Below, in pieces: positions 1-8,889 of a stretch of 33,149 nt of DNA (the first letter of the stretch is position 1; the number at the start of each line of letters is the position of its first letter). Made by a program: the position numbers and the translations under genes. The notes beneath the pieces are model-generated. The model was not told the origin of the DNA, ran no database searches, and saw only the letters and a program-made list of their open reading frames with translations. Location: NCBI RefSeq assembly GCF_000633355.1, contig NZ_AYMQ01000107.1, positions 1-33,149 of the forward strand, given 5' to 3'. The DNA is from Serratia sp. H1w (lineage in GTDB: Bacteria; Pseudomonadota; Gammaproteobacteria; Enterobacterales; Enterobacteriaceae).

Positions 1-175
1 CAGCGAAAAACACCGGCAATCGTTTGACGCTTAACAGAGTATCTACGGTTGGGCGTGCTTGCCCCAACATTTGTGCAACATTGCCACTTTTTCCACATGC
101 CAATCGTGCCGTAGCGCATTACACTAGCGAACAACTTACGCCTTCCTTGTAGCCCTTTAAAATGGAACATGACCG
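1..175. other. Upstream region of ampH, no gene seen
   Basis: I see no convincing coding sequence in these 175 bases on either strand. They hold the leader of the ampH-like gene, including a weak GGAA ribosome-binding sequence about 8 bases before the TTG start. A TACACT at about 120-125 could be a -10 box, but no good -35 stands at the right distance, so no promoter is called. Confidence 0.4.
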
Positions 176-1318
176 TTGAAGACCTCACTCTCCACGTTAT
201 TGCTGGCGCTTGGCCTGTGTGCCGCGCCGTTGGCCAGTCAGGCGGCTGATGCACAGCTGACCTCACAGATTGTCGATCAGTACGCAGAACATATCTTCTT
301 CAATAGCGGCGCAACCGGCATGGCGCTGGTCGTTATCGATAACAATCAGGTGGTTAACCGTAGCTTTGGCGATACCAAACCGGGCAATGACCTGCGCCCA
401 CGGCCAGACTCGCTGATCCGCATCGCCTCCATCACCAAGCTGATGACCAGTGAAGTGATGGTCAAGATGGCGGCGGCAGGCAAGGTCAAACTCAACGATC
501 CCCTGCGCAAATATGCCCCTAAAGGGGCCACGGTCCCGGCCTATAATTCGCGCCAGCCGATTACCTTGCTGAACCTGGCCACGCACACCAGCTCCCTGCC
601 GCGTGAGCAGCCAGGCAAAAAACCGCCAAAGACACCGGTATTTACCTGGCCGACCAAAGCACAGCGCTGGCAGTGGCTGGCACATGCCACCGTTACCGTG
701 CCACCGGGCGTACGTGCGGCCTACTCCAACCTGGCCTACGATCTGCTGGCCGATGCGTTGTCACGCGCCGCTGGCAAACCTTATAACGTCCTGTTGCGTG
801 AGAAAATCACTGGCCCGCTGGGGATGGTAGACACCACGCTGACGCCGAGCGCCGAGCAGTGCTCACGCCTGATGGTAGCGGCCTCCGGTCCAAGCGCCTG
901 TCGTGACACCACGGCCGCCAGCGGCAGCGGTGGCGTTTACTCAACGCCGCGCGATATGCAGCGCTGGATGCAGCAGTTCCTCGCCTCCAACGTCACTGGA
1001 TCACGCAAACCGACGGCCTTGACCGAACAGACCATGTACTTCCAGCGTCAGGATCTGGTGTCGCTGAAAGGGATGGACGTGCCGGGTGAAGCTTCTGCAC
1101 TAGGGCTAGGCTGGGTGTATATGGCACCGAAAGACGGCCTGCCAGGGATCATCCAGAAAACCGGCGGTGGCGGCGGCTTTATCACCTATATGGCGATGGT
1201 ACCGCAGCAAAATATCGGCGTGTTCGTGGTGGTAACCCGCTCGGAACTGACCAAGTTCACCAACATGAGCGATCCGGTCAACCGACTGGTCGCGGATTTG
1301 GTGGCGAACAAAGGCTGA
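176..1318 (+). CDS. ampH: AmpH-like class C penicillin-binding protein / beta-lactamase family
   Basis: This is a 380-residue periplasmic serine hydrolase of the class C beta-lactamase/DD-peptidase family, very like E. coli AmpH (385 residues), which has DD-carboxypeptidase and DD-endopeptidase activity and a role in peptidoglycan remodelling. A Sec signal peptide ends near residue 23 (ASQA-A). The three family motifs are all present: S85-I-T-K88, Y183-S-N185 and K328-T-G330 followed by a glycine run. The start is TTG; the nearby ATGs at 162 and 169 are out of frame, and TTG-AAG gives the Met-Lys signal-peptide start seen in AmpH. It converges on hpaA with an 11-base gap and has no evident functional link to the hpa genes. 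It is more likely a housekeeping wall enzyme than a resistance beta-lactamase. Confidence 0.9.
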   Translation: MKTSLSTLLLALGLCAAPLASQAADAQLTSQIVDQYAEHIFFNSGATGMALVVIDNNQVVNRSFGDTKPGNDLRPRPDSLIRIASITKLMTSEVMVKMAAAGKVKLNDPLRKYAPKGATVPAYNSRQPITLLNLATHTSSLPREQPGKKPPKTPVFTWPTKAQRWQWLAHATVTVPPGVRAAYSNLAYDLLADALSRAAGKPYNVLLREKITGPLGMVDTTLTPSAEQCSRLMVAASGPSACRDTTAASGSGGVYSTPRDMQRWMQQFLASNVTGSRKPTALTEQTMYFQRQDLVSLKGMDVPGEASALGLGWVYMAPKDGLPGIIQKTGGGGGFITYMAMVPQQNIGVFVVVTRSELTKFTNMSDPVNRLVADLVANKG

Positions 1319-1329
1319 CCCAAGCCAGG

Positions 1330-2226
1330 TTACGACAGCACGTGTTGCGTGGCACGATAGGCGGAAGGTGAACAACCTTCCAGCCGATTGAAGAAACGCG
1401 CAAAGTAGGCGGGATCTTTGAATCCCAGGCTGTAGGCCGTTTCATGTACCGTACAGGCACTGAACAGCAACAGCCGTTTGGCTTCACGCAGCAGGCGATC
1501 GAAGATCAACAGCTTGGGCGGTCGGTTGGCAAAGCGGCGGCACAGGTCGTTGAGGCGTGATTCGGTCACCCCCAGCGACTGGGCATATTCCGGTACCGAC
1601 AGATGATCGCGAAAACGCTCATCCACCATTTTATTAAAGCGCTGGAACAGCTTCAGTTCGCCACGCACCCCGCTGGCGGCCTTGTCATCCAAGGAAGTAT
1701 TGCGCAGCATCAGCGTGAAGACGGCCTGCGCCAGCAATGCCAGCGTCTGCTCGCGCCCGGCCATCTTTTGACTGAACTCGCGGCTAATCAGTTGCCAATA
1801 ATGCCCAAGTGAGGCCAGTTCCTGCGGCACCGCGGCCAGCGAAAGGCAAATCCCCGGCATATCCAGCGCCAGATTGCTGCCCGGATACAGACGTTCCAGC
1901 AACGGCCAGATCAGTTCCTGACGCACAGTGAGTACGTGTCCGTCGCTGTCCGGCTCGGTGAAAAAGGCGTGCGGCACCGAGGGCGGGGTGAGGATAAACA
2001 GGGGAGCCTGCACCGAATAGTGCTGATCGTCCAACTGCAACTCTATCCTGCCGGTGGCCAGATAATGCAGCTGGAAAAAGCGATCGTGCCAGTGCACCTG
2101 CATATCCCGGCCAAAAAACGCCGCCAGCCCGGCAAAGGTTTCGTAGTGCACCTCATCAGCGGCATAACGCGCGTCATACTCTTTACCAATATCGATATTG
2201 GCGATAAAGCCGGTACCTTTCTGCAC
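1330..2226 (-). CDS. hpaA: HpaA, AraC-family activator of 4-hydroxyphenylacetate catabolism
   Basis: A 298-residue AraC/XylS regulator with an N-terminal cupin-like sensor (around residues 30-110, containing the HWHDRFFQLHY stretch) and two helix-turn-helix motifs in the last 100 residues, ending in the family signature around FKDPAYFARFFNR. In E. coli W, HpaA binds 4-hydroxyphenylacetate and activates the hydroxylase genes hpaBC, which lie directly downstream. Here it is the last gene of the hpa block, and the next gene is the convergent ampH, so its usual target is not in the window. It lies 90 bases after hpaX, and that gap carries a REP-like hairpin. Family and position are clear; its actual target promoter here is unknown. 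Confidence 0.9.
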   Translation of the reverse strand: MQKGTGFIANIDIGKEYDARYAADEVHYETFAGLAAFFGRDMQVHWHDRFFQLHYLATGRIELQLDDQHYSVQAPLFILTPPSVPHAFFTEPDSDGHVLTVRQELIWPLLERLYPGSNLALDMPGICLSLAAVPQELASLGHYWQLISREFSQKMAGREQTLALLAQAVFTLMLRNTSLDDKAASGVRGELKLFQRFNKMVDERFRDHLSVPEYAQSLGVTESRLNDLCRRFANRPPKLLIFDRLLREAKRLLLFSACTVHETAYSLGFKDPAYFARFFNRLEGCSPSAYRATQHVLS

Positions 2227-2256
2227 GTTGTCCTCCGGTGAAAATAACGGCGGGGC

Positions 2257-2289
2257 CCTTCACCCTAACCCTCTCCCAAAGGGAGAGGG
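2257..2289. repeat. REP-like intergenic palindrome (copy 1)
   Basis: The stretch contains CACCCTAACC followed by CCTCTCCC, an AAA loop and GGGAGAGG, a perfect 8-bp stem. It lies between hpaX and hpaA. The same sequence type recurs at 23861-23894 and, inverted, at 23999-24032, with a divergent relative at 6626-6666. Such elements typically stabilise or attenuate mRNA within operons; that role is inferred here. Confidence 0.8.
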
Positions 2290-2316
2290 AGCGTCTACTC
2301 AAGCAATATCTAAAGT

Positions 2317-3687
2317 TTATGGCGTGGCCCTTGGGCGCGAATCCTTCATCGGAATACGCCATACCAATATCGCCCCGATAATCAACAATGCCGAAACAAA
2401 ATACAGCCCAGAGTTAAAGCTGCCGGTCACGTCCTTGAACCAACCGATCAACAGTGGGCTGACGGCCGAGCCGATATTACCGGTGGCGTTGATCACCGCA
2501 ATCCCTACCGCACGCGCTTCAAAGCTGATCGATTGATCCGGCGTGGTCCAGAAGATCGCCATCGCGGTAAACGAACCGACCGACGCCATCACGATCCCCA
2601 GCAGTTGCACCATGCTGTGGTTGGTCGCCGAAGCCAGCAACCAACCCGCTGCGGCAAACAGATAAGGCAGCGCGGTGTGGAATTTACGCTCTTGCAGGCG
2701 ATCCGAGCGTTTACTCCACCAGATCATACCGGCGATGGTACAAATTTGTGGGATCGCCGCCAGGAAACCGATCATGATGTTGCTGCTGCTCTGGTTAAAG
2801 CTCTGCAAGATCTGCGGCGTCCAGATGTTGATGGCGCTAAGGGTGTTGGTCAGGCAGAAATACGCCAACGTATACATCAGCACCACCGGCGTCAGCACTT
2901 CACGCCACAGGCTGCGTTGTTGCAGCGCTCGATGACTGCTTGGCCCTTCAGGCTGCACCAGTTGCAGCTTGTCGGCGTCCATCATCGCTTGCAGGCTGGC
3001 CTTCTCGTTGTTGGTCAGCCATTTGGCCTTGGCCGGTGTGTCATCCAGATAGAACCACACCACCACGCCGAGGATCACCGAAGGGATCCCCTCCAGCAGG
3101 AACAGCCATTGCCAGCCTTTCAGGTTCATCGCGCCGTCCAGCGCCAGAATGTAGCCAGACACCAGCGAACCCAACGCCATCGTAACCGGCATGGCAATCA
3201 TAAACAGGGCGTTGGCCCGGGCGCGATAGAACGCCGGGAACCAGTAGGTGAGATACACCAGGATCCCTGGCAGGAAGCCCGCTTCGGTAATGCCGACGAT
3301 CATCCGCAGTACATACAGGCTGGTTGGCCCGGTGGCGAACATGGTACAGGTGGAAGCAATCCCCCACAGCACCATGATGGTGGCGATCCAACGCCGTACA
3401 CCTACCCTGCTCAGCATCATGTTGCTGGGGATACCGAAGATCACGTAGGTGACATAAAACAGCGTTGCGGCCAGGCCGAACATGGTGGAGCTAAGACCGA
3501 GGTCCTGCTTCATGGTCAAACCGGCAAACCCGATGTTGATGCGGTCAAGGAACGAGAAAACAAACAATACAAATAAGAAAATAATCAGGCGCCGAAATAA
3601 CTTTTTAATCACCGACTGCTCGGTGGCGGTTAACGCTTTATGTTGCTCAGCCGGGTTTAGTGGCTTGAGCGAATCGACGTTGCTCAT
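2317..3687 (-). CDS. hpaX: HpaX, MFS transporter for 4-hydroxyphenylacetate-type acids
   Basis: A 456-residue major facilitator of the anion:cation symporter (ACS) group with about 12 predicted membrane segments. The first follows a positively charged N-terminus (residues about 25-50), and the loop after segment 2 holds the family-type SRVGVRRW sequence. E. coli W HpaX takes up 4-hydroxyphenylacetate and 3,4-dihydroxyphenylacetate. The gene starts 11 bases after hpaI ends, in the usual hpaI-X-A order. The exact substrate in this organism is inferred from synteny. Because hpaBC is not nearby, the dihydroxylated acid is a plausible main substrate. Confidence 0.9.
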   Translation of the reverse strand: MSNVDSLKPLNPAEQHKALTATEQSVIKKLFRRLIIFLFVLFVFSFLDRINIGFAGLTMKQDLGLSSTMFGLAATLFYVTYVIFGIPSNMMLSRVGVRRWIATIMVLWGIASTCTMFATGPTSLYVLRMIVGITEAGFLPGILVYLTYWFPAFYRARANALFMIAMPVTMALGSLVSGYILALDGAMNLKGWQWLFLLEGIPSVILGVVVWFYLDDTPAKAKWLTNNEKASLQAMMDADKLQLVQPEGPSSHRALQQRSLWREVLTPVVLMYTLAYFCLTNTLSAINIWTPQILQSFNQSSSNIMIGFLAAIPQICTIAGMIWWSKRSDRLQERKFHTALPYLFAAAGWLLASATNHSMVQLLGIVMASVGSFTAMAIFWTTPDQSISFEARAVGIAVINATGNIGSAVSPLLIGWFKDVTGSFNSGLYFVSALLIIGAILVWRIPMKDSRPRATP

Positions 3688-3698
3688 GATGACTCCGA

Positions 3699-4496
3699 TT
3701 AGTAAACGCCCTGGGATTGTTGCTCCGCTGGTTTATCCTGTTTGAAACTGTTGAGCAGGGAGTCCGCCGCCCGCACCAGCAGGGTCGTATCCACGCCTAC
3801 GGCGACAAACAGCGCACCGGATGCCAGATAGTGCTGCGCCAGTTCCTGCTGTGCCATCAGGATGCCTGGAGCCTTGCCCGCTGCACTGATGCGGGCAATG
3901 GCATCATCGATGGTGCGCTGCACTTCAGGATGCTGCGGATTGCCAGCAAATCCCATATCGGCACTAAGATCCGCCGGGCCGATAAAGACGCCATCCACAC
4001 CTTCCACTTCCAGGATCGCGTCCAGATTTTTCACCGCCTCGCGGGTTTCGATCTGTACCAGCACGCACATCTGGCTATCGGCATGGTGCAGGTAGTTCGG
4101 CACCCGGTTCCAACGCGAGGCGCGAGCTAGCGCACTGCCAACACCACGAATGCCGTTTGGTGGATAGCGGGTAGCCCGCACCGCCTCCCGGGCTTGTTCA
4201 GCGTTTTGGATCATCGGGATCAGCAGGGTTTGCGCGCCAACGTCCAACAGCTGTTTGATCAGCACCGGATCGTTCCAGGCTGGACGCACGACCGGATGAC
4301 TGGGATAAGGCGCGATCGCCTGCAACTGACTCAATACCGTTTGCACATTATTGGGCGCATGTTCGCCGTCGATCAGCAGCCAGTCGAACCCGGCCCCGGC
4401 CAGCAGTTCCGCGCTGTAGCTGCTGCACAGTCCTAGCCACAGGCCAATCTGCGGGCGTTTTTCCTGCAAAGCCTGTTTAAAATGATTGGTTAACAT
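3699..4496 (-). CDS. hpaI: HpaI, 2,4-dihydroxyhept-2-ene-1,7-dioate aldolase
   Basis: A 265-residue class II (metal-dependent) aldolase of the HpcH/HpaI family. It performs the last step of the pathway, splitting 4-hydroxy-2-ketoheptanedioate into pyruvate and succinate semialdehyde. Residues matching the E. coli enzyme are visible: H46 in the DGEHAPN motif, R71, the metal ligand E150 in QIETRE, and D176 in GPADLS. The length equals the family norm. It lies 11 bases from hpaH and 11 bases from hpaX, well inside the operon. The ribosome-binding site AAGGAG is clear just before the ATG. Confidence 0.95.
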   Translation of the reverse strand: MLTNHFKQALQEKRPQIGLWLGLCSSYSAELLAGAGFDWLLIDGEHAPNNVQTVLSQLQAIAPYPSHPVVRPAWNDPVLIKQLLDVGAQTLLIPMIQNAEQAREAVRATRYPPNGIRGVGSALARASRWNRVPNYLHHADSQMCVLVQIETREAVKNLDAILEVEGVDGVFIGPADLSADMGFAGNPQHPEVQRTIDDAIARISAAGKAPGILMAQQELAQHYLASGALFVAVGVDTTLLVRAADSLLNSFKQDKPAEQQSQGVY

Positions 4497-4507
4497 GGTG
4501 TTCCTCC

Positions 4508-5311
4508 TTAGACAAACCGGCAGCTGATGCAGCCCATCGGGCCATAATCGGCATGGAAGGTATCGCCGCGCCGCGCTGCTACCGGGCGGGTAAAGGAACC
4601 ACCAAGAATGATCTGCCCGGCCTCCAGTTCCACGTCATACGGAAACAGTTTATTAGCCAGCCAGGCCACGCCGTTGGCCGGGTGATTGAGCACCGCCGCC
4701 GCCACGCCCGACTCTTCAATCACGCCGTTGCGATACAACAACGCACTGATCCAACGCAGATCCAGCGCATCTATTTTGATCGGCCTGCCGCCCATCACTA
4801 CGCCCGCATTGGCCGCGTTATCGGAAATCGTGTCGAACACCTTGCGTGGCCGCTGGGTCTGCGGATCGACGTTATGGCTACGGGCGTCGATGATCTCCAA
4901 TGCCGGGATCACATAGTCGGTCGCGTTATAGACATCAAACAATGTGCAGTTCGGCCCGCGCAGCGGCTTCGCCAGCACAAACGCCAGCTCCACTTCAACG
5001 CGCGGCACGATAAAGCGATCGATCGGAATATCGCTGCCATCGTTAAAGAACATGTCATCCAGCAGCGCACCGTAATCCGGCTCGGTGATTTGCGAGCTGA
5101 CCTGCATGGCGCGCGAGGTCAGCCCGATCTTGTGCCCTTTCAGCGTGCGCCCTTCGGCGATCTTCAGCTCAACCCATTGACGCTGGATAGCATAGGCATC
5201 TTCAATAGTGACCTCCGGGTGATCCAGCGATAGCGCGCGGATCTGTTCCCGGCTCTGCTCGGCCTGATGCAGGCGCTGCACGGCTCGGCTCAGTACGTCT
5301 TTATCCAGCAT
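4508..5311 (-). CDS. hpaH: HpaH, 2-oxo-hept-4-ene-1,7-dioate hydratase
   Basis: A 267-residue member of the MhpD/HpaH hydratase family (fumarylacetoacetate-hydrolase-like fold). It adds water to 2-oxohept-4-ene-1,7-dioate to give the substrate of HpaI. Visible family features are the [11 protein letters not shown] segment near residues 103-113, with acidic residues that bind the divalent metal, and the LGGSFTRP segment near the C-terminus. It starts 14 bases after hpaF and ends 11 bases before hpaI. Length and position match E. coli HpaH. Confidence 0.94.
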   Translation of the reverse strand: MLDKDVLSRAVQRLHQAEQSREQIRALSLDHPEVTIEDAYAIQRQWVELKIAEGRTLKGHKIGLTSRAMQVSSQITEPDYGALLDDMFFNDGSDIPIDRFIVPRVEVELAFVLAKPLRGPNCTLFDVYNATDYVIPALEIIDARSHNVDPQTQRPRKVFDTISDNAANAGVVMGGRPIKIDALDLRWISALLYRNGVIEESGVAAAVLNHPANGVAWLANKLFPYDVELEAGQIILGGSFTRPVAARRGDTFHADYGPMGCISCRFV

Positions 5312-5325
5312 TGATGACTCCTTGT

Positions 5326-5712
5326 TCAGTCCTTGCGAAACAGCGCATGGACGTTGTTTTGCTTGTAATTGAGCACCGGATCCAGCTCTTCGATGGTGAA
5401 AGAGAGCGCCAGATAACGGTTGGCCATCAGCGCGGCGAAGTGATCCTTGATCAGGATGAACAGCATTTCGCCCACCTGTTGACGGCTCTCCAGGCTACGA
5501 CCGTGACCAATTTTCAGCGTCATATGCACAAAGGCATAGTTCTGCTTGCCGTCGGCCATCTGCCAGGTATCCAGCCAGATGGCGCGGCTACGGATGCCTG
5601 CCAGCGGAAAGATGCCGGTTTCCGCCAGCGCGTGATTCACCTTGTCGAACAGCGCGGGCAAATCCGCCTCCCGGCGGATGTTGTCGGTACATTCAGCATA
5701 AAAATGGGGCAT
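5326..5712 (-). CDS. hpaF: HpaF, 5-carboxymethyl-2-hydroxymuconate delta-isomerase
   Basis: A 128-residue member of the tautomerase superfamily. It isomerises 5-carboxymethyl-2-hydroxymuconate so that HpaG can decarboxylate it. The sequence starts Met-Pro-His-Phe, leaving the catalytic N-terminal proline after Met removal, as in E. coli CHMI (about 126 residues). It sits 9 bases after hpaD and 14 bases before hpaH, so the start is fixed by the tight spacing. Confidence 0.94.
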   Translation of the reverse strand: MPHFYAECTDNIRREADLPALFDKVNHALAETGIFPLAGIRSRAIWLDTWQMADGKQNYAFVHMTLKIGHGRSLESRQQVGEMLFILIKDHFAALMANRYLALSFTIEELDPVLNYKQNNVHALFRKD

Positions 5713-5721
5713 GAGAGATCC

Positions 5722-6579
5722 TCAGGCTTGGGCTGGTAGCGGGAAGATGGCGTTGACCTGGCCGGTCCCGGAACTGGCAAACAGCGGGGTAACGAACTCC
5801 ACCTTGCCCTGATACTTGTCCCAGCCCAGCAGGCCCAGCAACATCACGGTGTCGTGCATATTGCCTTCGCCATAGCAGTAGTCGGCGTACTCCGGCAGCA
5901 TTTCGCAGAACTCACGGAAACGCCCTTCTTCCCACAGTTTCACCACGCGTTCATCCATCTGCTGGTCGAACTGGCGGGTGTAGCTGTTCATGCCCTGTTC
6001 GGCGCGCTGATCGTCAATAAAGCGATGTGAAAGCGAACCGCTGGCCAGTACCGCCACGGTGCCGTCGTATTTCTCAATCGCGGTTTTGATGGCTTCCCCC
6101 AGGCGGCGGCTGTCGGCAAAGTCGTGTACGGTGCAGAAGGCTGAAATGGAGGTCACCTTGAAGTGCCGATCGCTGTTCATGTAGCGCATCGGCACCAGCG
6201 TGCCGTACTCCAGCTCCAGGGTTGGAATTTCATGCGCCTTGGCGCGTACCCCAAGCTTGCGGGCTTCATCGGCAATCATCTGGCCCAGCACCGGGTTACC
6301 GTCGTATTCATAAGTCATGTCGCGAATGAAGTGTGGCAGTTCGTTGCTGGTGTAAACCCCTTTGAAGTGCGAGTTACAGTTGATGTGATAGGCGCTGTTC
6401 ACCAGCCAGTGGGTGTCGAAGACGATGATGGTATCGACCCCCATCTCACGACAGCGAGCGCTGATCTCTTTGTGACCATCAATGGCAGCCTGACGGCAAC
6501 CGTGATGCTCACCGGGCAATTCAGACAGGTACATCGAGGGAACGTGTGTAATTTTTGCAGCTAAAGCTAATTTACCCAT
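5722..6579 (-). CDS. hpaD: HpaD, 3,4-dihydroxyphenylacetate 2,3-dioxygenase
   Basis: A 285-residue class III (LigB-type) extradiol ring-cleavage dioxygenase. It opens homoprotocatechuate to 5-carboxymethyl-2-hydroxymuconate semialdehyde with non-haem Fe(II). Family features visible are the N-terminal THVPSMYLSE motif with an early active-site His (H12), the HHGCRQA segment, and the VFDTHWLVN segment near residue 75. Length is as in E. coli HpaD (about 283). It follows hpaE after 92 bases that hold a hairpin of the REP-like family, an unusual interruption in an otherwise tightly packed operon. Confidence 0.95.
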   Translation of the reverse strand: MGKLALAAKITHVPSMYLSELPGEHHGCRQAAIDGHKEISARCREMGVDTIIVFDTHWLVNSAYHINCNSHFKGVYTSNELPHFIRDMTYEYDGNPVLGQMIADEARKLGVRAKAHEIPTLELEYGTLVPMRYMNSDRHFKVTSISAFCTVHDFADSRRLGEAIKTAIEKYDGTVAVLASGSLSHRFIDDQRAEQGMNSYTRQFDQQMDERVVKLWEEGRFREFCEMLPEYADYCYGEGNMHDTVMLLGLLGWDKYQGKVEFVTPLFASSGTGQVNAIFPLPAQA

Positions 6580-6625
6580 AAGTCCTCACATGATTCTGGT
6601 TGTTTTAATGTCTGAAAGGGGGCTA

Positions 6626-6666
6626 CCCCTCACCCTGCCCTCCTGGCGCAGTCTGGCGTGAGGGGG
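6626..6666. repeat. Divergent REP-like hairpin between hpaE and hpaD
   Basis: CCCCTCAC at 6626-6633 pairs with GTGAGGGG at 6658-6665, and CACCCTGCCC inside resembles the CACCCTAACC of the other REP-like copies. It fills the only large gap in the hpaG-hpaX stretch. It may process or stabilise the polycistronic mRNA (inference). Confidence 0.6.
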
Positions 6667-6671
6667 AAAAC

Positions 6672-8126
6672 TTATACCCCCCAACGTGGGATCGGGTGAT
6701 CCCCCATGGAGATACAAACGTTTTTCATTTCGGCAAACACTTCAAAGCTGTACTCACCGCCTTCACGGCCGGTGCCAGAGGATTTCACCCCGCCAAACGG
6801 CTGGCGCAGATCGCGTACGTTCTGGGTGTTGACGAAAACCATGCCCGCTTCAATATTGCGGGCCAGACGCAGCACTTTGCTCACATCCTGCGTCCAGATG
6901 TACGACGCCAGGCCGTACTCCACATCGTTGGCCATGCGCAGGCCGTCTTCTTCTGATTTAAACGGCAGGAGGCAGGCCACCGGCCCGAAGATCTCTTCCT
7001 GCGCGACACGCATACGGTTGTTAACATCGGCCAGCACCGTTGGGCGCAGGAAGTTGCCGTGACTCAGACCGGCCGGTTTATCCGGGCCGCCGGCCAGCAG
7101 GGTTGCCCCTTCTTCGATGCCAAGACGGATATAACCAGAGACTTTTTCCCAATGCTGCGGGCTGATTAGTGCGCCGACCTGAGTGTTCGGATCGGTGGGA
7201 TCGCCCACGCGCAGTCGGTTGGCGCGCTCGGCAAAGCGTTTGACGAATTCCGGGTAAATACTCTCTTGAATGAAGATGCGTGAACCGGCAGTGCAACGCT
7301 CTCCGTTGATCGAGAAGATGGTAAACAGCGCCGCATCCAGCGCCCGCTCGATATCCGCATCTTCAAAAATCAGTACGGGTGACTTACCGCCCAGCTCCAT
7401 GGAGAATTTCTTCAGTCCGGCACTTTCGATAATGCGGCGACCGGTTGAAGTCCCCCCGGTAAAGGACACCGCACGCACATCTTTATGGCGTACCAGCGCA
7501 TCACCCGCCGTTGCACCATAACCCTGCACCACGTTCAGCACCCCGGCAGGGATACCGGCTTCCAGCGCCAGTTCACCCAGACGATCCGCCGTCAGCGGTG
7601 AAAGCTCAGACATTTTCAGCACCGCCGTGTTACCCAACGCCAGGCAAGGCGCAGTTTTCCAGGTGGCGGTCATAAACGGCACGTTCCACGGCGACACCAG
7701 CGCACAAACCCCAACCGGCTGGATCAACGTGTAGTTGAGCATCTTGTCGTCCACCGGATAGGTGCGGCCATTCATCTGCTGGCAGATCTCGGCGAAGAAC
7801 TCAAAGTTGTGCGAGGCGCGTGGGATCAGCACGTTCTTGGTCTGATGGATCGGCAGCCCGGTATCGGCGGTCTCCATCTCGGCAATCTGCGGCACGTTCT
7901 GATCAATCAGCTCACCCAGGCGGCGCATCAGGCGCGCACGCTCTTTCATCGGCGTATTGGCCCATTTTGGGAAGGCTTCTTTGGCGGCGGCGACCGCCTG
8001 ATCGATTTCGAGCTGGCCGCCGGACGCCACTTCCGCCAACACTTCACCATTAGCCGGGTTAGTCGTGGTGAAATACTCTTTGCTGGCGACATTCTTGCCG
8101 TTGATCCAATGGTTGATGGTTTTCAT
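6672..8126 (-). CDS. hpaE: HpaE, 5-carboxymethyl-2-hydroxymuconate semialdehyde dehydrogenase
   Basis: A 484-residue NAD-dependent aldehyde dehydrogenase that oxidises the HpaD ring-cleavage product to 5-carboxymethyl-2-hydroxymuconate. The catalytic set is complete: N148 in PWN, the SFTGGTSTG nucleotide-binding loop (221-229), general base E244 in MELGGKSP, and nucleophile C278 in NGERCTAGSR. Its ATG overlaps the hpaG2 stop codon (ATGA), suggesting translational coupling. GAGGAG about 8 bases upstream serves as ribosome-binding site. Length is within a few residues of E. coli HpaE (488). Confidence 0.95.
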   Translation of the reverse strand: MKTINHWINGKNVASKEYFTTTNPANGEVLAEVASGGQLEIDQAVAAAKEAFPKWANTPMKERARLMRRLGELIDQNVPQIAEMETADTGLPIHQTKNVLIPRASHNFEFFAEICQQMNGRTYPVDDKMLNYTLIQPVGVCALVSPWNVPFMTATWKTAPCLALGNTAVLKMSELSPLTADRLGELALEAGIPAGVLNVVQGYGATAGDALVRHKDVRAVSFTGGTSTGRRIIESAGLKKFSMELGGKSPVLIFEDADIERALDAALFTIFSINGERCTAGSRIFIQESIYPEFVKRFAERANRLRVGDPTDPNTQVGALISPQHWEKVSGYIRLGIEEGATLLAGGPDKPAGLSHGNFLRPTVLADVNNRMRVAQEEIFGPVACLLPFKSEEDGLRMANDVEYGLASYIWTQDVSKVLRLARNIEAGMVFVNTQNVRDLRQPFGGVKSSGTGREGGEYSFEVFAEMKNVCISMGDHPIPRWGV

Positions 8127-8887
8127 CGTTTGCTCTCCTCGTAATCTTTTTCACTGATGATGTGGTTAACCAGACGGCCAATGCCTTCGATTTCCACCAC
8201 AATCTCATCCCCAGGCTGCACGTCGGCCAGCCCTTTCGGCGTGCCGGTAGCGATCATGTCGCCAGGATGCAGCGTCATAAATTCACTCAGGTATTCGATC
8301 AGATAAGGGATGTCGAAAATCATGTCGGCGGTGGTGCCGCGCTGCCGCAGTTCACCATTGATATAGGTGCTCAGCGTCAGGTTATGCGGGTCTGCCACAT
8401 CGTCACGATCGACAATGTACGGGCCGATTGGCGTCAGGGTGTCGCGGCTTTTCACCCGCAGGTTAGGCCGGTAGTAGTTTTCCAGGTAATCGCGGATGGC
8501 GTAGTCGTTGCATAGGGTGTAACCGGCCACATAATCCATCGCCTGCTCGCGGCTGACGTTGCGCGCGGTTTTGCCGATCACGGCCACCAGTTCGGCTTCG
8601 TAGTGCATGTAATCCACCTGCGCCGGACGCACGGAAACCTGGCGGTGTCCGGTCAAGGAGTTTGGCCCCTTGAGGAATACCAGCGGCTCTTCCGGTGCTT
8701 TAAACTCCAGCTCACTGGCGTGGTCGGCATAGTTCAGGCCAAGGGCAAAGATGGTGCCCTGCGCCGGTGGCAGCCATTCCACATCGAACTCATCGAGCTT
8801 GCTGCCATCGGGCAGCGTGACGCTTAACTGGTCGTCGACGGTGACGTTAACAATCTGGCCATGATGGCGGATACGAGCGTGTCTCAT
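8123..8887 (-). CDS. hpaG2: HpaG2, C-terminal half: isomerase/decarboxylase subunit
   Basis: A 254-residue fumarylacetoacetate hydrolase-fold protein matching the C-terminal half of the fused E. coli HpaG (about 429 residues). It takes part in isomerisation and decarboxylation of the open-chain tricarboxylate to 2-oxohept-ene-dioate. The metal-binding acidic pair of the family is intact in HYEAELVAVIG, as is the downstream LCNDYAIRD aspartate. The ATG lies 2 bases after the hpaG1 stop, in a different frame, and its ribosome-binding site AGGAG is inside the end of hpaG1. It overlaps hpaE by 4 bases. Confidence 0.93.
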   Translation of the reverse strand: MRHARIRHHGQIVNVTVDDQLSVTLPDGSKLDEFDVEWLPPAQGTIFALGLNYADHASELEFKAPEEPLVFLKGPNSLTGHRQVSVRPAQVDYMHYEAELVAVIGKTARNVSREQAMDYVAGYTLCNDYAIRDYLENYYRPNLRVKSRDTLTPIGPYIVDRDDVADPHNLTLSTYINGELRQRGTTADMIFDIPYLIEYLSEFMTLHPGDMIATGTPKGLADVQPGDEIVVEIEGIGRLVNHIISEKDYEESKR

Positions 8888-8889
8888 GG

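Noticed and set aside
176-1318. AmpC-type resistance beta-lactamase
   Set aside because: The sequence follows AmpH, including the YSN motif context and KTG followed by a glycine run, and no ampR-like regulator is adjacent.
2533-3576. Long plus-strand ORF of 347 codons
   Set aside because: It lies wholly opposite hpaX, is rich in His, Gln and Arg as expected from an antisense frame of a membrane protein gene, and has no recognisable domain.
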